A stretch of DNA of 64,000 bases, from assembly GCF_028617075.1 (NCBI RefSeq), contig NZ_JAQKGV010000001.1:248001-312000 (forward strand). The letters run 5' to 3'. The notes under the pieces are model-generated. The model saw only the letters and a program-made list of their open reading frames with translations. It was not told the origin of the DNA and did no database searches. Positions within the stretch are counted from its first letter, which is position 1, and each line of letters begins with the position of its first letter. This DNA comes from Rubrobacter calidifluminis (GTDB taxonomy: Bacteria; Actinomycetota; Rubrobacteria; Rubrobacterales; Rubrobacteraceae). A program made the position numbers and the translations under genes. This document shows positions 52,850 through 63,700 of this stretch, piece after piece.

Positions 52850-54265
52850 ATGGCGGAACAAGAGAACACCGTGGCCCGGACGCCCGCGGAGGAGGTCGTT
52901 CGGGAATTTGCCGGACGTTTCCGGGGCGAGGTGATCCTGCCGCGCGATGACGGTTACGAGTCGGCCCGAAAAGTCTTCAACGGCATGATCGACCGGCGCC
53001 CGGCCATGGTGGTCCGCTGCACCGGTGTTGCCGACGTGGTTGCCGCCGTCCTCTTCGCCCGGGCGGAAGGGCTCGAGGTGGCGGTCCGCGGCGGCGGACA
53101 CTCGGTCCCCGGCTACGGGACCTGCGACGGCGGCATGGTCATCGACCTCTCGGCGATGAAGGGGATGCGGGTGGACCCGGGGGCCAGGACGGCCCACGCC
53201 CAGGCCGGTCTTACCTGGGGCGAGTTCGACCGCGAGACGCAGCTCTTCGGGCTCGCCGTGACGGGCGGGAGGGTCTCCGGCACCGGGATCGCCGGGCTCA
53301 CCCTGGGCGGTGGAAGCGGCTGGCTGGAGCGCAGCCTCGGCTTCACGGCGGACAACCTCCTCTCGGTGGAGATGGTCACCGCCGAGGGCGCTTTCGTCCG
53401 GGCGAGCGAGACCGAGAACGTGGAGCTCTTCTGGGGCTTGCGCGGAGGCGGGGGCAACTTCGGCATCGCGACCTCCTTCGAGTTCAGGCTGCATCCGGTC
53501 GGGCCGATCGTACTCGGCGGGATGCTGCTCTACCCCGCGGAGCGGGCCCCCGATCTCCTGCGCTTCTACCGCGACTTCGTCGAGACGGCTCCGGAGGAGC
53601 TTGGTGGGGGGTGCGCGTTTATCACCGCCCCTCCGGAGCCGTTCATCCCCGAGCGGGTGCAGGGGACGAAGCTCCTCGCCGTCATCGTCTGCCACGCGGG
53701 ACCCATTGAGGAAGGGGAAGAGGCGATCCGGCCGCTGCGCGAGGCCTTCCCGCCGGCGATGGACATGGTCCAGCCGATGCCCTACACGGTGGTCCAGACG
53801 CTGCTCGACGCTGCCAACCCTCCCGGGATGCAGCACTACTGGAAGGCAGGCTTCATGAACGGGCTGCCGGACGAGGCCATAGACATCGCCGTCGAGAGCG
53901 CGCTGCGGATGACCTCGCCGCTGACGGCGCTGGCGCTCTTCCCGATGGGCGGTGCGATCTCCCGCGTGGCGGAGGAGGATACGCCGCTCGGGCCGCGGAG
54001 TGCCCTCTACAACTACCACGCGCTCGCGCAGTGGGCCGACCCGGCCGGGTTCGAGCAGCATGCGGGCTGGGCCAGGGAGCTCGACGCGGCGCTCCGGCCC
54101 TGGACCGACGAGCGCATCTACCTCAACTTCATCGGCGACGAGGGAGAGGAGCGCGTACGCACCGGCTACGGTCCCGAGAAGTACCGGCGTCTCGCCGCCC
54201 TCAAGCGCGAGTACGACCCGGACAACTTCTTCCACCTCAACCAGAACATAAAACCGATGGCATAA
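52850..54265 (+). CDS. FAD-linked oxidase with BBE domain
   Basis: This 471-residue oxidase has an FAD-binding PCMH domain: VRGGGHSVPGYGTCDGG carries the His used for covalent 8-alpha attachment. In the segment where two-link members have Cys, it reads GTGIAGLTLGGGSGW, so only a single covalent bond is expected. The C-terminal BBE segment ends YNPDNFF-like (YDPDNFFHLNQNI). Members oxidise sugars or alkaloids. ATG 52850 behind AAGGAG is preferred to GTG 52820. Confidence 0.92.
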   Translation: MAEQENTVARTPAEEVVREFAGRFRGEVILPRDDGYESARKVFNGMIDRRPAMVVRCTGVADVVAAVLFARAEGLEVAVRGGGHSVPGYGTCDGGMVIDLSAMKGMRVDPGARTAHAQAGLTWGEFDRETQLFGLAVTGGRVSGTGIAGLTLGGGSGWLERSLGFTADNLLSVEMVTAEGAFVRASETENVELFWGLRGGGGNFGIATSFEFRLHPVGPIVLGGMLLYPAERAPDLLRFYRDFVETAPEELGGGCAFITAPPEPFIPERVQGTKLLAVIVCHAGPIEEGEEAIRPLREAFPPAMDMVQPMPYTVVQTLLDAANPPGMQHYWKAGFMNGLPDEAIDIAVESALRMTSPLTALALFPMGGAISRVAEEDTPLGPRSALYNYHALAQWADPAGFEQHAGWARELDAALRPWTDERIYLNFIGDEGEERVRTGYGPEKYRRLAALKREYDPDNFFHLNQNIKPMA

Positions 54266-54442
54266 GGAGATCGCGGGGGATAGATGGAGAGAAGGTGGGA
54301 AACAGACCATTGCTGGAAACCCACACCCTGCGCGAACCCGGAGAGGAGGCCCCTGGCAGATCGTTCACAGGAGCAGCTCGACCGGAGGATATATCGATCG
54401 TACTGCTTCGACCGCGCGGGTACCTTACGGACAAGGAGGAGT

Positions 54443-54865
54443 ATGAGCCCGCAGAAGAAGCTGATCCTCGCCCTGGCCGCGGCGCTCCTGGCTGCGACGC
54501 TCGTCGCGGGGAGCGCCCTGGCCCTGACGACGAGCACCACCTTCAAGATGGTTCGTTCCAGCGGAGCGGTTACGGCTGGTTGCCTCAAAGGCGCAAACGG
54601 CACCGTCTCCATCCACTCTTTGGGGCCCGTTGAGGTGATGAACGTCTCGCTGAACAGGCTGCCGCCAAACAGGGAGTTCGACCTTTTCGTAACCCAGCTC
54701 CCGAACACACCCTTCGGAGTGTCGTGGTACCAGGGAGACCTCAGGACCAACGCCAGAGGGCACGCCATGGGACGCTTCATCGGGCGCTTCAGCGTGGAGA
54801 CTTTCGCGGTGGCGCCGGGAAGCGGGCCGGCGCCCGGACCACACAAGGCCCGGGCCGTTCCCTGA
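54443..54865 (+). CDS. Secreted protein of unknown function
   Basis: This 140-residue protein has a clear Sec signal peptide (MSPQKKLILALAAALLAATL, cleavage near residue 27 after SALA). The mature part has one Cys and no motif I recognise; it is rich in beta-prone segments and ends in a Pro/Gly tail. ATG 54443 follows AAGGAGG at five bases. It lies alone, 177 bases after the BBE oxidase; bases 54866-55084 hold nothing I can assign. Confidence 0.72.
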   Translation: MSPQKKLILALAAALLAATLVAGSALALTTSTTFKMVRSSGAVTAGCLKGANGTVSIHSLGPVEVMNVSLNRLPPNREFDLFVTQLPNTPFGVSWYQGDLRTNARGHAMGRFIGRFSVETFAVAPGSGPAPGPHKARAVP

Positions 54866-55084
54866 CGCCTCTAGCAATCCGGCTTTTGCCCCGGTACACA
54901 CCTTTCATCTCGGAGTGTGGTTCAACTCGGCGAGGGCGGCGGCCAGAGCGGGCTGTCCGAATACGGTTACGCCATTCAACGGGGTACACCGGGCTGGTGT
55001 ACAGGCGCTCTCTACCCGCAACTTCGGCGATTTGAACGGTCCCCTGCGCAGGATCAACTAGAAAAATGGGGGCTGCCTTCTGCT

Positions 55085-55110
55085 GAGGGCGGGCAAACCT
55101 GCTCGCCCTC
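55085..55110. terminator. Bidirectional terminator-like hairpin
   Basis: An 11-pair stem (GAGGGCGGGCA with TGCTCGCCCTC, one G-T pair) and four-base loop lies between the secreted protein and the convergent ligase gene. T-richness is modest on both sides. Confidence 0.5.
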
Positions 55111-55115
55111 TTCGT

Positions 55116-56075
55116 CTAAAGTTTCGCCGGCGTCTCCCGGTATAGCGCTGCGTCCAGGATCGTCGCGACCAGCTCGTCGAAGTCCAGCCCGGCGGCCTCC
55201 GCCGCCAGCGGCAGCGTCGAGGTCTCGGTGAAGCCAGGGATCGTCTTCACGTCGAGCACCCACGGGATTTCGCCCTCGAGGACCAGATCCACCCGCGCGA
55301 AGGACGAGCATCCCAGCGTCCGGTAGGCCGTTAGCGCCGTCTCCTCCACCCGCGCCGCGTCCTCCGGCGGGATCTCGGCGGGTATCGCGAAGTCGGTCGC
55401 GCCGGGGGTGTACTTCGCCTGGAAGTCGTAGTAGGCGCCCTCGGGCGGTCGGATCTCGACGAGCCCGAGCGCCCGAGGCGGCTCGCCCGGCGGCTCCAGG
55501 ATCGGCACCGCCATCTCCGTCCCCTCCACCCAGCGCTCGAGCAGGATCTTGGTGTCGTAGCCGAACGCCTCGTAGACGGCGTCCGGGAGTGCCTCCGCGC
55601 CCTCGACCCGGCTGAGGCCCAGCCCCGAGCCCTCTCTGCAGGGCTTGACCGCGAGCGGGTAACCCAGGCCGGAGGAGGCGGGCTCCAGCGCCGCCGCCGC
55701 GCCCATCTCGCGCATCGCCCTTCGGGTGAAGGTGCGGAAGGGCGGCGTCGGGAGCCCGGCGGAGAGCAGCAGCCGTTTGGCGTAGTCCTTGTCCGAGCAG
55801 CGGACGCTCGCGTGCGGCCCGCTGCCGGTGTAGGGGATGCCGAGCGCCTCGAGCAGCGCCTGCACCGTCCCATCCTCCCCGCCGATGCCGTGCAGGCACA
55901 CGAAGGCCGCGTCCGGGGCCAGCTCCACGAGCGTCTCGGTCAGGCGCTCTTCGAGGTCCAGCTCGTGCACCTCGTGGCCCAGACGCTCGAGGGCGTGGGC
56001 CACCCGCCTGCCGGTGGCCAAAGAGACGTCGCGCTCCATCGAGCGACCGCCGCGCAGGACTACGAGGCGGGCCAC
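55116..56075 (-). CDS. D-alanine--D-alanine ligase family protein with altered metal site
   Basis: This 319-residue ATP-grasp ligase has VLRGGRSMERDVSL at the N-terminus, LHGIGGEDGTVQ, LAVKPCREGSGLGLSRV and FARVDLVL (Asp263). The usual E-x-N metal pair before TxPG is replaced by Asp275-Val-Lys277 (VLDVKTIPGFTETS). The Asn coordinates Mg in E. coli DdlB, so the change is notable. It could be a D-Ala-D-Ala ligase variant or a ligase of other amino acids. GTG 56075 overlaps the aminotransferase stop by one base. Confidence 0.85.
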   Translation of the reverse strand: MARLVVLRGGRSMERDVSLATGRRVAHALERLGHEVHELDLEERLTETLVELAPDAAFVCLHGIGGEDGTVQALLEALGIPYTGSGPHASVRCSDKDYAKRLLLSAGLPTPPFRTFTRRAMREMGAAAALEPASSGLGYPLAVKPCREGSGLGLSRVEGAEALPDAVYEAFGYDTKILLERWVEGTEMAVPILEPPGEPPRALGLVEIRPPEGAYYDFQAKYTPGATDFAIPAEIPPEDAARVEETALTAYRTLGCSSFARVDLVLEGEIPWVLDVKTIPGFTETSTLPLAAEAAGLDFDELVATILDAALYRETPAKL

Positions 56076-57397
56076 TATCCATCCTCCCGGCCCGCCGCCT
56101 GACGGGAGCGGTCGGCGCTCTTCTCACGGGGCGGGCCCTTCGCGCCCTTCTCGAGCGCGCTTTTGAGATCCATGCGGTCTCTAATGACCTCCGAGAGCAG
56201 CTCTATGCCGCGTCTTATCCTCTCGGGTTCGACGAAGGAGAAGTTGAGCCGCATGCAGTTGCGGCCCGAGCCGTCGGCGTAGAAGCCCTCTCCGGGTACG
56301 TAGGCGACGCCGCCCGCGACCGCCCGCGGCAGCATCGCGCTCGCGTCCAGGTAGGAGGGGAGCGTGACCCACACGAAGAGTCCCCCCTTCGGGTGGGTCC
56401 AGTGGACCTCTTTTGGCATGTATTCCGCCAGGGAGTCGAGCATCGTCCTCAGGCGTTCGCGGTAGATCTCTATCTGCCGCCGAACGTAGCCCTTCCAGTC
56501 GCCCTCCCGGAAGTAAGTCGAGATGAGCATCTGCGAGAGGTTCGAGGAGCACAGGTCCGCGCCCTGCTTACCCACGTTCATCTTGTGGATTATCCCCGGC
56601 TGGGCGTGCACCCATCCGAGCCTCACGCCGGGGGCGAAGATCTTGGAGAAGGTCCCCAGGTAGATGACCCGCCCGACCTCGCCGTCCTCCTCCTGTTCGA
56701 TCGCCGCGAGCGAGGGCAGGGGGTCTCCCTCAAAACGCAGCATGCCGTAGGGGTTGTCCTCGACGATGACCAGGTCAAACTCGCGCGCCAGTTCGAGCAG
56801 CTCCCGGCGCCTCGCCTCGTTCATCGTCACGCCCGCGGGGTTGTGGAAGTTGGGGACCGTATAGATGAACTTCGGCCGGATGCCGCGCCTTCTCGCGTCT
56901 TCCAGGATCTCCCGGGCCTTCGAGACGATCATGCCCGAGCGGTCCATCGGCACGTGCACGACCTGCGGGCCGTAAGAGGCGAAGGCGTTCAGAGCCCCCA
57001 CGTAGGTCGGTCCCTCGCAGAGGATCATGTCCCCCTCGTCGAGGAAGGCCTTGCCGATCAGGTCGAGCGCCTGCTGGGCCCCGGTGGTTACGAAGACGTT
57101 CTCCTGGCGGGCCGGTATGCCCTCCTCGGCCATCACCTCGACGATGACGTCCTTGGTGCTCTCTATCCCGCCGGTCGGGCCATACTGCAGCGCCAGCGCC
57201 GAGTCGTGGCTGATGGAGGAGAAGAGCTCTCGCAGGGCCTCCTCGCCGAAGGCCCTGGTGTCCGGGAAACCTCCGGCGAGCGAGATTATCCCGGGGCGCG
57301 AGGAGCCGTCCATCAGGTCGCGCACCGCGCTGGACTTCATCCCCTTCACCCGCCGGGCGTAGAGGAAATCGAAGCGGTCGAGGTCTACGAGCGGCAC
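56075..57397 (-). CDS. PLP-dependent aminotransferase, class I/II (2-aminoadipate transaminase-like)
   Basis: This 440-residue fold-type I aminotransferase of the LysN/MocR-like group has FVTTGAQQALDLIGKAF, TVPNFHNPAGVTM, VEDNPYGMLRF and the PLP lysine region GTFSKIFAPGVRLGW. There is no DNA-binding domain. A charged tail of 25 residues (KGPPREKSADRS) follows the fold. It likely transfers amino groups between 2-oxo acids and amino acids. GTG 57397 has AAGAAGG upstream. The coupled ligase downstream suggests both act on the same amino acid. Confidence 0.92.
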   Translation of the reverse strand: MPLVDLDRFDFLYARRVKGMKSSAVRDLMDGSSRPGIISLAGGFPDTRAFGEEALRELFSSISHDSALALQYGPTGGIESTKDVIVEVMAEEGIPARQENVFVTTGAQQALDLIGKAFLDEGDMILCEGPTYVGALNAFASYGPQVVHVPMDRSGMIVSKAREILEDARRRGIRPKFIYTVPNFHNPAGVTMNEARRRELLELAREFDLVIVEDNPYGMLRFEGDPLPSLAAIEQEEDGEVGRVIYLGTFSKIFAPGVRLGWVHAQPGIIHKMNVGKQGADLCSSNLSQMLISTYFREGDWKGYVRRQIEIYRERLRTMLDSLAEYMPKEVHWTHPKGGLFVWVTLPSYLDASAMLPRAVAGGVAYVPGEGFYADGSGRNCMRLNFSFVEPERIRRGIELLSEVIRDRMDLKSALEKGAKGPPREKSADRSRQAAGREDG

Positions 57398-57490
57398 CGC
57401 ATCACCTTCTTCCCACTATCGCAGGGACTGACAGCTGCGCACACGGCGCGACTCTACCACAGCGTCCTTCTCAATTGTAGACTTCGGAGC

Positions 57491-58045
57491 ATGGACCCGA
57501 TCTTCGTCACATCCAACCCGGACAAACGCCGGGAGGTGGAGGGCATCCTCGGCAGGAAGCTGCTCTCCGCCTCGCCGGAGGTTCACGAGATCCAACACCT
57601 CGACCTCGCCGAGGTGGCCCGCGCGAAGGCGGTCTCGGCCCGCGATGCCCTCGGCGACCCGCCGGAGCCCGTCATTGTGGAGGACTCCGGCATCGTCTTC
57701 CGCGCCTGGAACGGACTCCCGGGCGCGTTCAGCCGCTGGTTTCTGGAGGCGGTGGGGGTGGAGGGGATGCTCGGGATGCTCTCCGGTGAGCGCGACCGCC
57801 GGGCGCTCGCCGTCTGCGTGGTCGCCGTCTCGATGAGGGGGGAGGGGATCAGGACCTTCCGCGGCGAGGTCCGGGGAGAGGTGGCTGACGCCCCGCGGGG
57901 TGCCGGCGGCTTCGGGTGGGACCCCATCTTCGTCCCCGAAGGTTCCTCCCTGACCTACGCCGAGATGGGGGAGGTGAAGCACGAGGACTCCCACCGCGCG
58001 AGGGCTTTCAGGGAGGCGGGCCGATGGCTCTCCGGAGGCTCGTAG
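57491..58045 (+). CDS. rdgB: Non-canonical purine NTP pyrophosphatase (RdgB/HAM1 family)
   Basis: This 184-residue Ham1 family member begins IFVTSNPDKRREVEGIL and has VEDSGIVFRAWNGLPGAFSRWFLE and GGFGWDPIFVPEG with later VKHEDSHRARAF. It removes dITP/XTP-type nucleotides from pools. ATG 57491 is taken as start; the ribosome-binding site is weak and the frame continues upstream without similarity. It is divergent from the aminotransferase. Confidence 0.9.
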   Translation: MDPIFVTSNPDKRREVEGILGRKLLSASPEVHEIQHLDLAEVARAKAVSARDALGDPPEPVIVEDSGIVFRAWNGLPGAFSRWFLEAVGVEGMLGMLSGERDRRALAVCVVAVSMRGEGIRTFRGEVRGEVADAPRGAGGFGWDPIFVPEGSSLTYAEMGEVKHEDSHRARAFREAGRWLSGGS

Positions 58046-58125
58046 TGCCGCGTATTTCGGGCTTTTGAAGTCTGGTATTCTTTGGTTGGAGAGCAGAGAA
58101 ACCATTCTCAACGGGAAGGGGCCTT

Positions 58126-59175
58126 ATGCCGGCTAAGGACGAACGCTCGGAGAACGGTGAGGTAGGAGCCCGCGGCGAGGGGGCCGTGGCGACAACCCCG
58201 GAGAATCTGGCCGAGCTATACCAGAAGATGGTCCTGATCCGGGCCTTCGAGGACGCCTGTCAGAGGGCCTTCCGTCAGGGCAAGATCGGCGGGTATCTGC
58301 ACGTCTACACGGGCGAGGAGGCCGTGGCGACCGGCTTCCTCGACGCCTACCGCGAGGGCGACAGGGTGATAACCGCCTACCGCGACCACCCGCACGCCCT
58401 GCTCCTGGGGGCTTCGCCCGGCGAGGTCATGGCCGAGCTCTACGGCAGGCGGACCGGGCTCGTGAAGGGCAAGGGCGGGTCGATGCACCTCTTCGACGTC
58501 GAGCGCGGTCTCATGGGCGGCTACGGGATCGTCGGGGGGCACATCCCGGTCGGGGTCGGGCTCGCCTACGCCCTCAGGTACCAGAACACCGACCACATCG
58601 TCCAGCTCTTCCTCGGCGACGGGGCGATCAACCAGGGCGCTTTCCACGAGGCGGCGAACCTGGCCGGTCTCTGGGGCAGGGACGAGATGTGCCCCTGTCT
58701 GTTCATAGTCGAGAACAACCAGTACGGCATGGGCACCTCGGTCGAGCGGGCCACCGCGATGACCGACCTGGCGGCCAAGTTCGACGCCTACGCGATCGAG
58801 CACGAGAAGGTCGACGGGATGGACCTCCTCGCCGTCCTCGAGTGCGCCCACCGGGCCGCCGAGCGGGTGCGCGAGAGCGGAAGGCCCTACGCGGTCGAGG
58901 CCATCACCTACAGGATCGCGCCGCACGGGGCGGCCGACTTCCTCGAGAAGTACCGCACCAAGGAGGAGGTCGAGAAGTGGCGCGAGCGAGACCCGATAGG
59001 CATAGTCGAGAAGCGGCTGCTGGATTCGGGTGATATCGACGAGGAGAGGATAGAGGAGATAAAGCAGGAGGCCAAACGAGAGGTGGAGGAGGCGGTGAGG
59101 TTCGCCGAAGAGAGCGAGGAGCCTCCCGCCGAGGAGCTCTACACCGACGTCTACGCTGGGGAGGGGGAGGAGTAG
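58126..59175 (+). CDS. pdhA: 2-oxoacid (pyruvate/acetoin-type) dehydrogenase E1 alpha
   Basis: This 349-residue ThDP enzyme subunit has HVYTGEEAVATG, the KGKGGSMHLFD phosphorylation-loop region and the ThDP motif GDGAINQGAFHEA...VENNQYGMGT. It decarboxylates pyruvate or a related 2-oxoacid and transfers the acyl group to the E2 lipoyl arm. The gene leads an operon with E1 beta and E2; no E3 is in the window. An acetoin dehydrogenase is an alternative. Confidence 0.93.
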   Translation: MPAKDERSENGEVGARGEGAVATTPENLAELYQKMVLIRAFEDACQRAFRQGKIGGYLHVYTGEEAVATGFLDAYREGDRVITAYRDHPHALLLGASPGEVMAELYGRRTGLVKGKGGSMHLFDVERGLMGGYGIVGGHIPVGVGLAYALRYQNTDHIVQLFLGDGAINQGAFHEAANLAGLWGRDEMCPCLFIVENNQYGMGTSVERATAMTDLAAKFDAYAIEHEKVDGMDLLAVLECAHRAAERVRESGRPYAVEAITYRIAPHGAADFLEKYRTKEEVEKWRERDPIGIVEKRLLDSGDIDEERIEEIKQEAKREVEEAVRFAEESEEPPAEELYTDVYAGEGEE

Positions 59176-60168
59176 ATGGCCGAGACCAAGACCTACCGGG
59201 AGGCCCTCAGGGAGGCGATGGTCCACGAGATGGACCGGGACGAGAGCGTCATCCTGATGGGCGAGGACATCGGCGTCTACGGCGGGACCCACCTCATCAC
59301 CGACGGGCTCTACGACAAGTACGGTCCCCGGCGGGTCATAGACACCCCCATCTCCGAGAACGGCTTCACCGGGGCGGCGGTCGGGATGGCGATGATGGGG
59401 ATGCGGCCCATCGTGGAGATGATGACCTGGAACTTCTCGTTCCTGGCGGCCGATCAGATCATCCAGAACGCCGCCAAGGTGCGCTACTTCTCCGGCGGGC
59501 AGGTCAAGGTGCCGCTCGTGATCCGGGGTCCCAACGGAGGGGGCGTCCAGCTCTCCGCCCAGCACACCCACTCGCTGGAGAGCTTCTACGGGCACTTCCC
59601 GGGCCTGAAGGTCGTCGCCCCGGTGACCCCGAACGACGCCAAGGGGATGATGCTCACCGCCATCCGGGACGACAACTGCGTGATCTTCCTGGAGGCTGGA
59701 GCGCTCTACGGGACCAAGGGCGAGGTCGAGGAGGGCGACAACGCCGTGCCGTTCGGCAAGGCCAGAATCGCCCGCGAGGGCTCGGACGTGACGCTCATCG
59801 CCTACGGGCGGCAGGTCAACCTGTGCCTGCGGGCGGCCGAGACGCTCGAAGAGGAGGACGGCGTGGACGCGGAGGTGATAGACCTCCGCTCGCTACGCCC
59901 CTTCGACGAGGATGCCATAGTCGAGTCGGTTAAGAAAACGCACCGGGCCGTGGCGGTCGAGGAGCAGTGGCGCTGGTTCGGGGTGGCGAGCGAGGTCGCG
60001 GCGATCATCCAGGAGAAGGCCTTCGACTACCTGGACGCCCCCGTGGAGCGGGTGAGCGGGGCCGAGACCCCCGCACCCTACGCGCGCAACCTGGAGCTTC
60101 TGGCCTTCCCGAGCGAGAAGGCAGTCGCGAACGCCGCCCGGCGGGCTCTCTACATGGAGGAGAAGTAA
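59176..60168 (+). CDS. pdhB: 2-oxoacid dehydrogenase E1 beta
   Basis: This 330-residue transketolase-like subunit starts directly after the E1 alpha stop. Motifs: LMGEDIGVYGG, RVIDTPISENGFTGAAVG, HSLESFYGHFPGLKVVAP and DLRSLRPFDEDAIVESVKKT. It completes the heterotetrameric E1 with the upstream alpha subunit. Confidence 0.95.
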   Translation: MAETKTYREALREAMVHEMDRDESVILMGEDIGVYGGTHLITDGLYDKYGPRRVIDTPISENGFTGAAVGMAMMGMRPIVEMMTWNFSFLAADQIIQNAAKVRYFSGGQVKVPLVIRGPNGGGVQLSAQHTHSLESFYGHFPGLKVVAPVTPNDAKGMMLTAIRDDNCVIFLEAGALYGTKGEVEEGDNAVPFGKARIAREGSDVTLIAYGRQVNLCLRAAETLEEEDGVDAEVIDLRSLRPFDEDAIVESVKKTHRAVAVEEQWRWFGVASEVAAIIQEKAFDYLDAPVERVSGAETPAPYARNLELLAFPSEKAVANAARRALYMEEK

Positions 60169-60169
60169 G

Positions 60170-61441
60170 TTGCCGGAAGTGATCATGCCCAAGATGGGCG
60201 ACGCCATGGAGGAAGGCACCCTCCTCCGCTGGCTCAAGAGCCAGGGGGACGAGGTGGAGGCCGGGGAGCCGATAGCCGAGATCGAGACCGACAAGGTCAC
60301 GATGGAGCTCGAGGCCGAGGACTCGGGCACCCTGGCCGAGCTCTACGCCGAGGAGGGGCAGGACGTCCCCGTCGGCGAGGCGATAGCCTTCATCGCCGGC
60401 GAGGGTGAGGAGGTGCCCGAGCGCGGCGGTGGGGAGGAGCGGGAGGAGACCCCGGCCGAGGAGGGTGGATCGGGCGGAGAACCCGAGACCGCCACGGCCA
60501 CCCGCGAGGAGGAGCGCCCCGCCCCCTCCACCCAGCGCACCGACGGGCACTTCCGCGCCTCGCCGATCGTGCGGCGCCTGGCGCGCGAGAACAACCTCGA
60601 CCTCTCCAAGATAAAGGGCACCGGCCCCCAGGGGCGCATCGTCGAGCGCGACGTGCGGGCGGCCCTGGAGAGGGGAGGAGCGGAGGCGGCTGAGGAGCGG
60701 GAGGAGGCCGCTCCACGCCCGGCCCCGGCGCCGGAGCCCACCGGCGAGCCGGGCACCGAGCTCGTGCAGCCGAGCCGGATGCAGAGGATCATCGGCGAGC
60801 GGATGCAGCAGGCCAAGCGCGAGATACCCCACTTCTACGCGACGATCGAGGCGGACGTCGGGGAGCTCGCGCAGCTGCGGCGCGACCTCAACGAGAGGCT
60901 CGCCGACGAGGGGATAAAGCTCTCGGTGAACGACTTCGTGATGAAGGCGTGCGCGCTGGCGCTGAGGAAGTTCCCGACGCTCAACGCCCTGTGGACCAGC
61001 GACGGGATAGAGGTGCACGAGAGGGTCGACCTCGCGATGGCCGTCGCGCTCGAGTCCGGGCTCATCACCCCGGTCATAAGGGATGCGGCGAACAAGACCC
61101 TCTCTGCGATCTCCGCGGAGGCCAAGGACCTGGCCTCCCGGGCGCGCGACGGGAAGCTGAAGCCCGAGGAGTACCAGGGCGGCACCTTCACCGTCTCGAA
61201 CATGGGCATGTTCGGGGTGGAGAGCTTCTCGGCGATCATAAACCCGCCGCAGGCCGCAATCGTCGCGGTCTCGAGCATCATCCGGCGCCCCGGCTTCGAC
61301 GAGGAGGGGAACGTAGTGCCGGTGGACTCCATGAAGCTCACGCTCTCCGCCGACCACCGCATCGTCAACGGGGCCGAGGGGGCACAGTACATGGCCGAGG
61401 TCAAGCGGCTTCTGGAGAACCCGATGCTGCTCGTGGTCTGA
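60170..61441 (+). CDS. pdhC: 2-oxoacid dehydrogenase E2 (dihydrolipoamide acyltransferase)
   Basis: This 423-residue E2 has one lipoyl domain (ETDKVTMELEAE, lipoyl Lys about 44), a Glu/Ala/Pro-rich linker, a peripheral-subunit-binding domain (about 125-160, ASPIVRRLARENNLDLSKI) and a catalytic domain with FTVSNMGMFG and the SADHRIVNGAEGAQ active site. TTG 60170 follows the E1 beta stop by one base. A 34-base palindrome terminates the operon. Confidence 0.95.
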   Translation: MPEVIMPKMGDAMEEGTLLRWLKSQGDEVEAGEPIAEIETDKVTMELEAEDSGTLAELYAEEGQDVPVGEAIAFIAGEGEEVPERGGGEEREETPAEEGGSGGEPETATATREEERPAPSTQRTDGHFRASPIVRRLARENNLDLSKIKGTGPQGRIVERDVRAALERGGAEAAEEREEAAPRPAPAPEPTGEPGTELVQPSRMQRIIGERMQQAKREIPHFYATIEADVGELAQLRRDLNERLADEGIKLSVNDFVMKACALALRKFPTLNALWTSDGIEVHERVDLAMAVALESGLITPVIRDAANKTLSAISAEAKDLASRARDGKLKPEEYQGGTFTVSNMGMFGVESFSAIINPPQAAIVAVSSIIRRPGFDEEGNVVPVDSMKLTLSADHRIVNGAEGAQYMAEVKRLLENPMLLVV

Positions 61442-61463
61442 GGGCGGAAGGCTGGCGGTACGA

Positions 61464-61497
61464 GCGAAGTGGGCCCGGTGCACCGGGCCCACTTCGC
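61464..61497 (+). terminator. Terminator after the E1/E2 operon
   Basis: A perfect 34-base palindrome with 17-base arms (GCGAAGTGGGCCCGGTG and its complement), followed by CTTCTTCTCT, 22 bases after the E2 stop. Confidence 0.85.
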
Positions 61498-61545
61498 CTT
61501 CTTCTCTCTGCGCCATCGCTCCGGCTGGGTTATTCTAAGCACAAG

Positions 61546-61567
61546 CCGCCCGGGAGGTTCCGGGCGG
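61546..61567 (+). other. Hairpin in the leader of the EF-G-like gene
   Basis: CCGCCCGG, loop GAGGTT, CCGGGCGG: a perfect eight-pair stem 30 bases before the GTG, followed by GAGTTTCGGCTCTTTT. It may act as an attenuator or leader structure. Confidence 0.5.
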
Positions 61568-61597
61568 GAGTTTCGGCTCTTTTGGAAAGGAGGAGCT

Positions 61598-63643
<2,046 letters not shown>

Positions 63644-63647
63644 CAGA

Positions 63648-63680
63648 GAGGGGGCCTTCCCGGAACGGGAAGGCCCCCTC
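63648..63680. terminator. Bidirectional terminator between EF-G-like gene and convergent unknown gene
   Basis: A 15-pair perfect stem (63648-63662 with 63666-63680) and three-base loop, four bases after the EF-G-like stop, with a pyrimidine-rich tail ending TCTTTT on the plus strand. Confidence 0.9.
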
Positions 63681-63700
63681 CTCCTGTCTTTTGCGCTCGT

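Noticed and set aside
61469-61597. Upstream extension of the EF-G-like gene
   Set aside because: It runs through the E2 operon terminator and the leader hairpin; GTG 61598 has AAAGGAGG.
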